From: Neisseria sicca 4320
GTDB lineage: Bacteria; Pseudomonadota; Gammaproteobacteria; Burkholderiales; Neisseriaceae
Direction: 5' to 3'
DNA length: 11,320 bases
NCBI RefSeq assembly: GCF_000193735.1
Contig: NZ_AEPF01000061.1
Span: forward strand, 1 to 11,320
Part shown: piece by piece, positions 6,803-11,320 of the stretch
Layout: each line of letters begins with the position of its first letter
Position numbering within the stretch: the stretch's first letter is position 1
Program-made: the position numbers and the translations under genes
Notes under the pieces: model-generated
What the model saw: the letters and a program-made list of their open reading frames with translations, nothing else
What the model was told of the DNA's origin: nothing
Databases searched by the model: none

Positions 6803-6821
6803 TAGATTAATTATCATTACC
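6803..6821 (-). promoter_or_regulatory. Candidate Fur box
   Basis: The minus-strand 19-mer GGTAATGATAATTAATCTA matches the classical Fur consensus GATAATGATAATCATTATC at 14 of 19 positions, including an unbroken run of ten (TAATGATAAT). It overlaps the spacer and putative -10 of the promoter at 6804-6832, the geometry expected for repression by iron-loaded Fur. Neisseria Fur boxes are known to use the same NATWAT-type repeats. This is a prediction from consensus in AT-rich DNA. Confidence 0.5.
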
Positions 6822-6832
6822 TGCTTTGTCAA
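6804..6832 (-). promoter_or_regulatory. Promoter of the oxygenase-TSUP operon
   Basis: A perfect -35 TTGACA (minus strand, 6827-6832) is followed after 17 bases by TAATCT (6804-6809), a poor -10. The strong -35 and weak -10, with a Fur-like site across the spacer, fit a regulated promoter. The leader to the ATG at 6759 would be about 40 bases. Confidence 0.45.
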
Positions 6833-6897
6833 CACTATTTATTTTCGTAAAAATAAACCATAAATTGGTTAACCGATTCAAGTGGATTCATCTGCAA

Positions 6898-6942
6898 AAA
6901 GGTCGTCTGAAAACCTGATTTCCAAGTTTTCGGACGACCTTT
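6898..6942. terminator. DUS hairpin terminator, copy 2 of the repeated module
   Basis: Arms at 6898-6914 and 6926-6942 surround the same loop, CTGATTTCCAA, as the copies at 4964 and 7774. The left DUS (6900-6911) is perfect. The right one (6929-6940) reads TTCGGACGACCT, a single A-to-G change that leaves a wobble pair in the transcript. On the minus strand it lies about 38 bases past the hydrolase stop and immediately upstream of the oxygenase promoter. Confidence 0.75.
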
Positions 6943-6980
6943 CTACTATTTTCAAGTTCTCGCCATCCCATCCCATGTTT

Positions 6981-7604
6981 TTACCCATGATTAAACCGCC
7001 CCTCGCGCAAAAATGTTGCGGTTTGCTCGGCGGTAATGTGTTTGAACAGCATACCGCTGTGGCTGACGGGCAAGATAACGTGGTCGCGCATATTCGGGCA
7101 ACGGGTTTCGCTGACCATAACCGTGCCGTCGTGTTCGCCGTGCAAACCCAAGACGCGCCCCAGTCCTAGCGGTTTGTTGCCGGCGATACTGCCCAGTTCG
7201 ATATGTTCGGGCAAATCGGGCGTGCCGCCGTCGAGCGCATCGCGATAAGCGCCGCCGAGTACGGGGGTTTTCAATCCGAGCCGGAACACCCTTTGCGCAG
7301 CCCGGCTGCCTTGGTGGGGCGTGCCGAAGGTAACGATGCGTCCGGTGATTTTCTCGGGGTGGGCGGCGGCAAAGTGGCGCAACACCAGCCCGCCCAGACT
7401 GTGTCCGGCAAAATGCAGAGGCTCGCCCGTATCGTGTTTTTCAACAAATTCCGCCAACGCCTGCGTGTGCTGCGGCATGGTTTGCCAGACGCTGTAATAA
7501 CCGAACAGGGCAACGTCAAAGCCTTGTTTCTCCAACATATCCGCTAAAGGTTTCATCACCCAAGAGTGCATATACAGTCCATGCAATAAGATGATTTTTG
7601 ACAT
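6981..7604 (-). CDS. Alpha/beta hydrolase (lipase/esterase-like)
   Basis: A 207-residue cytoplasmic alpha/beta hydrolase with a complete likely triad: Ser69 in the nucleophile elbow GHSLGG (67-72), Asp159 in HGEHDGTV and His182 in PVSHSGM. The oxyanion region is LLHGLYMHSW (6-15), and the TFGTPHQGS stretch (92-100) is typical of the PGAP1/triacylglycerol-lipase-like group. The frame stays open upstream to 7904, but the extra 100 residues translate the DUS hairpin and the antisense of gluP. The ATG at 7604, with GGAG at 7611-7614 6 bases away, is the true start. There is no signal peptide. It is a single-gene unit between two DUS hairpins. Substrate unknown: a carboxylester, thioester or lipid is possible. 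Confidence 0.87.
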   Translation of the reverse strand: MSKIILLHGLYMHSWVMKPLADMLEKQGFDVALFGYYSVWQTMPQHTQALAEFVEKHDTGEPLHFAGHSLGGLVLRHFAAAHPEKITGRIVTFGTPHQGSRAAQRVFRLGLKTPVLGGAYRDALDGGTPDLPEHIELGSIAGNKPLGLGRVLGLHGEHDGTVMVSETRCPNMRDHVILPVSHSGMLFKHITAEQTATFLREGRFNHG

Positions 7605-7773
7605 GAGAAGCTCCTGTATTTTGCCGTAAGCATTATGCCATAAGTCAGTCAGACCGTATTGCGGGCGTGTTTTGTCTTTTGAAAACGGGCTTAAGCTCCG
7701 GTTAAAATCTGTTGCCGTATTTTCAGACGACCTTGGTTTGAGCGGATCGGGTTTAAAAGTCCGTTCCAAAGAA
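7605..7773. other. Hydrolase upstream region with a lone DUS
   Basis: One perfect inverted DUS lies at 7722-7733 (TTCAGACGACCT) without a nearby partner arm. On the minus strand CATAAT (7632-7637) is a fair -10 look-alike for the hydrolase, but no -35 box is evident. Nothing else coding or structured was seen. Confidence 0.4.
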
Positions 7774-7820
7774 AAAAGGTCGTCTGAAAACCTGATTTCC
7801 AAGTTTTCAGACGACCTTTT
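7774..7820. terminator. DUS hairpin terminator of gluP, copy 3 of the repeated module
   Basis: This is identical over 47 bases to the module at 4964-5010. Arms are at 7774-7791 and 7803-7820 around the loop CTGATTTCCAA, with DUS copies at 7777-7788 and 7806-7817. It lies 13 bases past the gluP stop codon on the minus strand and ends in CCTTTT. Confidence 0.78.
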
Positions 7821-7833
7821 GTTCATACAACAC

Positions 7834-9057
7834 TTACTCGTCGGCTTTGTAACCTTTGACGGCAAAGAAGACGATATAGAGGTAGCACACGGCTGATACG
7901 ACAAAAGACGACATCAGGCTGTAAGTATCGACCGCCCAACCTTGTACGACCGGAACAATCGCACCGCCGACGATGGCAGTACAAAGTACGCCGGAAGCGG
8001 CATTGGTGAATTTACCGAGGTTTTTGGTCGCCAGCGAGAAGATGGTCGGGAACATGATGGAGTTGAAGAAGCCGATGGCAAGCAGTGCCCACATAGCGAC
8101 GTCGGCATTGCCTTTACCGGTCATCATGGCAATGATGAGCAGGACAACGGCGATAGTGGCGTTGAAGGCAAGGTAGCGGTTGGGCGCGATTTTCGCCATA
8201 ACTGCCGAGCCGAGGAAGCGTCCGACCATAGCACCGCCCCAATAGAACGACAGGTATTGGGCGGCGGAAGCGTGATCCAATCCTTTCAGGAAGCCCAAGA
8301 CGTTGACCATCAGCGAGCCGATGGATACTTCCGCGCCGACGTAGCAGAAAATACCTGCCGCACCGAGGACGAGGTGTTTGTATTGCCACACGCTGTGTTT
8401 GCCGTCGTGGTTGTGTTCGCTTTCTGCTTCGGCGATTTTACGCGCGTCAGGCAGACGGATCATTTTCACAAAGACGGCGAGGATAACCAACAGACCTGCC
8501 AGACCCAAGTAAGGGATTTGAACGGAGGAAATCTTTTCGGCTTTGCTGACTGCCTGCGTCGCATCCGCCAGAATCAGGAACGCGCCGATTTGAGGGGCGA
8601 TGGTCGTACCCAATGAGTTGAACGCCTGCACCAAAGTCAACGTAGCGGATTCTTTGCCCGGTTTCGCCAACAGGGTTACATACGGGTTACCCGCAACCTG
8701 CAACAGGGTTACACCTGAAGCAAGAATGAAGAGCGCGCCCAAGAAAGTCGGGTAAGAGTGGCTGCCCGCAGCAGGATAAAACAACAAGCATCCGACGGCG
8801 GTCAGCAAGAAGCCGCCGATGACGCCGTTTTTATAGCCGATTTTGCCGACGAGATGCCCCATCGGAATCGACATGATGGCATAAGCGGTAAAGAAGCAGA
8901 ACTGAATCAGCATCGCCTGAACATAAGTCAGATCGAAAATTTCTTTCAGATGCGGAATCAAGATGTCGTTCATGCAGGTGATGAAACCCATCATGAAGAA
9001 GAGCGTGGTCAGGACGACCAGCGCGGGGTTATGGTTTTGTTGTGATGGCGTAGACAT
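7834..9057 (-). CDS. gluP: GluP/FucP-type sugar:H+ symporter (MFS)
   Basis: A 407-residue inner-membrane transporter of the major facilitator superfamily, fucose/glucose/galactose:H+ symporter group. About twelve hydrophobic spans are evident. Group marks are FMMGFITCMNDILIPHLK in the first span, with Asn30-Asp31 matching the ND pair of FucP in which the Asp is needed for proton coupling. Others are GKIGYKNG in the loop after span 2 and AGNPYVTLLAKPGKESA, then LVQAFNSLGTTIAP. A hydrophilic central loop (about 207-224, with HNHDGKH) links the halves, and the second half has FYWGGAMVGRFLGS. In meningococci the related GluP takes up glucose, and that is the best guess here. Galactose or fucose cannot be excluded. 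AAGG at 9064-9067 precedes the ATG. It is a monocistronic unit closed by the hairpin at 7774-7820. Confidence 0.87.
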   Translation of the reverse strand: MSTPSQQNHNPALVVLTTLFFMMGFITCMNDILIPHLKEIFDLTYVQAMLIQFCFFTAYAIMSIPMGHLVGKIGYKNGVIGGFLLTAVGCLLFYPAAGSHSYPTFLGALFILASGVTLLQVAGNPYVTLLAKPGKESATLTLVQAFNSLGTTIAPQIGAFLILADATQAVSKAEKISSVQIPYLGLAGLLVILAVFVKMIRLPDARKIAEAESEHNHDGKHSVWQYKHLVLGAAGIFCYVGAEVSIGSLMVNVLGFLKGLDHASAAQYLSFYWGGAMVGRFLGSAVMAKIAPNRYLAFNATIAVVLLIIAMMTGKGNADVAMWALLAIGFFNSIMFPTIFSLATKNLGKFTNAASGVLCTAIVGGAIVPVVQGWAVDTYSLMSSFVVSAVCYLYIVFFAVKGYKADE

Positions 9058-9307
9058 GATTTGCCTTTCGATTTATTGGAATTGACCGTACAAACAGTTA
9101 ATATCCGTTAATAACGGGCTGAATCATACTGGCTTTTGCCATTATTGCAAACACTGAAAACACGCCGACTACATCGAGTTTCAGCAAGATTCTGTCCGAT
9201 AAAGTATTTTATAGACAGAATCAGTCTAAATTTTACAAAAAATCTACCCGCAAACGACTTAAAATCTTATTTCAGACGACCTTTGACCTGACGCAAACTT
9301 ATCCGCC
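9058..9307. other. Intergenic region gluP / yqaA with inverted repeats and a DUS
   Basis: Divergent genes flank 250 bases. A palindrome CCGTTA-A-TAACGG (9105-9117), preceded by the direct repeat GTTAATA (9097-9103, again 9107-9113), is a possible operator in the gluP leader. Arms GATTCTGTC and GACAGAATC (9188-9196, 9214-9222) form a second inverted repeat with a 17-base AT-rich centre. On the minus strand this centre contains TATAAA, a possible gluP -10. A lone inverted perfect DUS lies at 9271-9282, ahead of the YqaA-family gene. No regulator is known from the sequence. Confidence 0.4.
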
Positions 9308-9718
9308 ATGCCCCTCATTTACGCCTATCTCGGACTCGCCGCCTCCGCCTTTACCTCCGCCACCATCCTACCGGGCACGTCCGAAGCTGCCTTCGCCGCT
9401 TTCATCTACAACTATCCCGAACAGGCATACGGCGCGTGGTTGTGCGCCGGACTGGCAAACGGCTTGGGCAGCATGGTTTCCTATTGGATGGGGCGGCTGA
9501 TTCCGTCCAAGAAAAGGTCGTCTGAAAAGACCCTGCGCCTGCTCCAACGCTGGGGAACCCTGCCCCTTTTGTTTGCCTGGCTGCCCGTTATCGGCGACGC
9601 GCTGCCCATTGCCGCAGGCTGGCTCAGGCTCAACCCCTACACCTCCGCACTCATGCTCCTGACCGGAAAAATCCTGCGCTACGGCATCATCCTCGCCGGC
9701 ATCAAAGGCATGATGTAG
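9308..9718 (+). CDS. YqaA-family (SNARE/DedA-related) membrane protein
   Basis: A 136-residue inner-membrane protein matching the E. coli YqaA type (about 142 residues) in length and pattern. It shows SATILPGTSEAAFAAF (17-32), then GLANGLGSMVSYWMGRLIP, a basic loop, LQRWGTLPLLFAWLPVIGDALPIAAGW, and a C-terminal GKILRYG...IKGMM. The family is distantly related to DedA membrane proteins. Its role is not established, with lipid flipping or membrane homeostasis suggested for DedA relatives. A perfect in-frame DUS (9515-9526) encodes RSSE in the basic loop between spans. No clear ribosome-binding site precedes the ATG at 9308, so the start is less certain. Confidence 0.8.
   Translation: MPLIYAYLGLAASAFTSATILPGTSEAAFAAFIYNYPEQAYGAWLCAGLANGLGSMVSYWMGRLIPSKKRSSEKTLRLLQRWGTLPLLFAWLPVIGDALPIAAGWLRLNPYTSALMLLTGKILRYGIILAGIKGMM
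9515..9526 (+). repeat. DUS inside the yqaA-type coding sequence
   Basis: A perfect AGGTCGTCTGAA is read in frame as part of KRSSEK, in the hydrophilic loop following GRLIPSK. It is the only DUS found within a gene in this window; the others are intergenic. Confidence 0.85.
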
Positions 9719-9746
9719 CACGTTGCGACAAAACCTGCCGCATTCA

Positions 9747-9775
9747 TTTTCAGACGACCTGAAACAGCGTAAAAT
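9747..9775 (+). promoter_or_regulatory. Candidate aspC promoter overlapping a DUS
   Basis: TTTTCA (9747-9752) and TAAAAT (9770-9775) are 17 bases apart and match 4 of 6 and 5 of 6 consensus positions. The -35 and the spacer overlap an inverted perfect DUS (9749-9760). The leader to the ATG at 9822 would be about 40 bases. Prediction only. Confidence 0.4.
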
Positions 9776-9821
9776 CCCAAAGGAAATATCCCGTCCCTTC
9801 ATTTTTGCAAAGCGAGAGATC

Positions 9822-11015
9822 ATGTTCTTGAATCACATCGAAGCCGCCCCCGCAGATCCCATCTTAGGCTTGGGCGAAGCATTCAAAGCCGAAACCCGCC
9901 CCGAAAAAGTCAACCTCGGCATCGGCGTTTATAAAGACGCATCCGGTGCGACCCCCATCGTCAAAGCCGTCAAAGAAGCCGAAAAACGCCTTCTCGAGAG
10001 CGAAACCACCAAAAACTACCTCACCATCGACGGCGTTGCCGACTACAACGAACAAACCCAAATCCTCCTTTTCGGAAGAGACCACGAAATCGTCGCCAGC
10101 CGCCGCGCCAAAACCGCCCAAAGCCTCGGCGGCACAGGCGCATTGCGTATTGCCGCCGAGTTCGCCAAACGCCAACTAAACGCACAAACCGTCTGGATTT
10201 CCAACCCCACATGGCCCAATCACAACGCCATCTTCAAAGCCGTCGGCATCCAAGACAAGCCCTACCGTTACTACGACGCCGCCAAACACGATTTAGACTG
10301 GGACGGCATGATTGAAGACCTGAGCCAAGCGCAAAAAGGCGACGTCGTCCTCTTGCACGGCTGCTGCCACAACCCCACCGGCATCGACCCCACGCCCGAA
10401 CAATGGGAAACCCTTGCCAAACTCTCCGCCGAAAAAGGCTGGCTGCCCCTGTTTGACTTCGCCTACCAAGGCTTCGGCAACGGTCTCGAAGAAGACGCAT
10501 ACGGCTTGCGCACCTTCTTGAAACACAACAAAGAATTGCTCATCGCCAGCTCCTATTCCAAAAACTTCGGCATGTACAACGAACGCGTCGGCGCATTCAC
10601 CTTAGTCGCAGAAGACGAAGCAACCGCCGCCCGCGCCCACAGCCAAGTCAAAACCATCATCCGCACCCTCTACTCCAACCCCGCCTCCCACGGCGCGAAC
10701 ACCATCGCCCTCGTGTTGAAAGACGCGGATTTGAAAGCACAATGGATTGCCGAACTCGACGAAATGCGCGGCCGCATCAAAGCCATGCGCCAAAAATTCG
10801 TCGAGCTGCTCAAAGCCAAAGGCGCAAATCAAGACTTCGACTTCATCATCGAACAAAACGGCATGTTCTCCTTCAGCGGTCTCACGCCCGAACAAGTCGA
10901 CCGCCTGAAAAACGAGTTCGCCATCTACGCCGTGCGCTCCGGCCGCATCAACGTCGCCGGCATTACCGATGACAACATCGACTATCTGTGCGAAAGCATC
11001 GTGAAAGTGTTGTAA
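9822..11015 (+). CDS. aspC: Aspartate (aromatic) aminotransferase AspC
   Basis: A PLP-dependent class I aminotransferase that swaps amino groups between aspartate and 2-oxoglutarate (oxaloacetate and glutamate), often also acting on aromatic amino acids. It is cytoplasmic and homodimeric. With the ATG at 9822 it has 397 residues, the length of E. coli AspC (396), and begins MFLNHIEAAPADPILGL like it. The frame stays open upstream to 9723 but that part is non-coding. PLP site: Lys247 in SSYSKNFGMYNERVG, with GGTGALR (103-109), Asn184 in CCHNPTG, Asp212 and Tyr215 in FDFAYQGF. Arg375 in SGRINVAG holds the substrate carboxylate. The SYSKNFG motif is the AspC rather than TyrB form, although Neisseria annotations use both names. 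GAGAG precedes the start. It is monocistronic, with a DUS hairpin at its end. Confidence 0.93.
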   Translation: MFLNHIEAAPADPILGLGEAFKAETRPEKVNLGIGVYKDASGATPIVKAVKEAEKRLLESETTKNYLTIDGVADYNEQTQILLFGRDHEIVASRRAKTAQSLGGTGALRIAAEFAKRQLNAQTVWISNPTWPNHNAIFKAVGIQDKPYRYYDAAKHDLDWDGMIEDLSQAQKGDVVLLHGCCHNPTGIDPTPEQWETLAKLSAEKGWLPLFDFAYQGFGNGLEEDAYGLRTFLKHNKELLIASSYSKNFGMYNERVGAFTLVAEDEATAARAHSQVKTIIRTLYSNPASHGANTIALVLKDADLKAQWIAELDEMRGRIKAMRQKFVELLKAKGANQDFDFIIEQNGMFSFSGLTPEQVDRLKNEFAIYAVRSGRINVAGITDDNIDYLCESIVKVL

Positions 11016-11033
11016 TCCGCATCAGGCAATACC

Positions 11034-11082
11034 AAAAGGTCGTCTGAAAACCTAGGCTTCAGGTTTTCAGACGACCTTTTTT
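11034..11082 (+). terminator. DUS hairpin terminator of aspC
   Basis: Twenty-base perfect arms (11034-11053 and 11061-11080) surround the loop AGGCTTC and are followed by two more T, giving a run of six T at 11077-11082. DUS copies lie at 11037-11048 and inverted at 11066-11077. It is 18 bases past the aspC stop and has the best rho-independent shape in the window. Its loop differs from the CTGATTTCCAA module. Confidence 0.85.
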
Positions 11083-11099
11083 GACAACACGGATTCGGG

Positions 11100-11320
11100 C
11101 TAAGCCAAACCGTAACGCAGGCTGAGACCTTTGCAAAAATAGTCTGTTAACGAAATTTGACGCATAAAAATGCGCCAAAAAATTTTCAATTGCCTAAAAC
11201 CTTCCTAATATTGAGCAAAAAGTAGGAAAAATCAGAAAAGTTTTGCATTTTGAAAATGAAATTGAGCATAAAATTTTAGTAACCTATGTTATTGCAAAGG
11301 TCTCAGGCTATGGCCGCGAA
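11100..11320 (-). pseudogene. Possible 3' end of a minus-strand gene hit by the MITE
   Basis: If the MITE and one AGGCT copy are removed, the minus strand reads ...RGHSLRYGLA and then TAG at 11100-11102. With the element in place the same frame reads ...RGHSLRPLQ and stops at TAA just inside the MITE. Only about ten bases of the putative gene beyond the element are in the window, so the reading frame is a guess. It may equally be intergenic DNA. Confidence 0.2.
11124..11304. mobile_element. Complete MITE with GAGACC ends
   Basis: A 181-bp AT-rich non-coding element with perfect terminal inverted repeats GAGACCTTTGCAA (11124-11136) and TTGCAAAGGTCTC (11292-11304). It is flanked by a direct 5-bp duplication AGGCT (11119-11123 and 11305-11309), so it is complete and was inserted by transposition. 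A small inner hairpin, CGCAT-AAAA-ATGCG, lies at 11161-11174. GAGACCTTTGCAAA ends are known from Neisseria insertion sequences, so it was probably mobilised by such a transposase in trans. No transposase fragment is visible. Confidence 0.85.

Noticed and set aside
6624..6863. 79-codon plus-strand frame upstream of the oxygenase gene
   Set aside because: It overlaps the oxygenase start and promoter antisense in AT-rich DNA, and no start signal is seen.
7605..7904. N-terminal extension of the hydrolase by 100 codons
   Set aside because: It reads through the gluP terminator and antisense gluP. KRSSEN/FSDDL peptides are DUS translations. The ATG at 7604 has a proper ribosome-binding site.
7942..8616. 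224-codon plus-strand frame antisense to gluP
   Set aside because: Asp/Gly/His-rich shadow of the transporter gene with no domain.
9723..9821. Upstream extension of aspC by 33 codons
   Set aside because: It translates a DUS (HSFSDDL) and the leader. The family start MF...AAPADPILGL fits the ATG at 9822.
1..11320. CRISPR array, tRNA or rRNA genes
   Set aside because: The recurrent repeats are DUS hairpins without regular spacing. No tRNA cloverleaf or rRNA sequence was recognised on reading.

Overview
The window is chromosomal DNA from a commensal Neisseria. The best evidence is the DNA uptake sequence (DUS) AGGTCGTCTGAA, the 'mucosa' dialect known from the N. mucosa / N. sicca group. I count 16 perfect copies by eye in 11.3 kb, most of them as inverted pairs that form gene-end hairpins. 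A Correia element (2762-2871) and a GAGACC-ended MITE (11124-11304) are also typical of the genus. Protein homologies and gene styles agree with this.

Layout: 1-299 is non-coding repeat DNA. On the minus strand follow a YejA-like periplasmic peptide-binding protein (300-2075), a small lipoprotein of unknown function (2160-2687), a short Correia element, and a YihY/BrkB-family membrane protein (2948-4186). A WrbA/flavodoxin-like quinone reductase lies on the plus strand (4326-4928). Next comes an accessory-looking minus-strand pair: an AT-rich Fe(II)/2-oxoglutarate oxygenase (5851-6759) followed after 24 bp by a TSUP (TauE/SafE-type) exporter (5026-5826). A promoter with a good Fur-box match precedes this pair. 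Further minus-strand genes are an alpha/beta hydrolase (6981-7604) and a GluP/FucP-type sugar:H+ symporter (7834-9057). The plus strand ends with a YqaA-family membrane protein (9308-9718) and aspartate aminotransferase AspC (9822-11015). A complete MITE with a 5-bp target duplication closes the window.

Most of this is housekeeping or ordinary transport in single-gene units, each closed by a DUS hairpin. The part most likely to hold something undescribed is 4964-6944. It contains the oxygenase/exporter pair, is much poorer in GC in the oxygenase, appears to be under iron control, and is bounded by two direct copies of the same roughly 47-bp DUS hairpin, including its 11-base loop. A third copy lies at 7774-7820. 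This looks like a cassette gained, and possibly lost, by transformation and recombination between uptake-sequence terminators. A second point of interest is a T10 tract inside the spacer of the lipoprotein gene's promoter, a layout known from phase-variable Neisseria genes.
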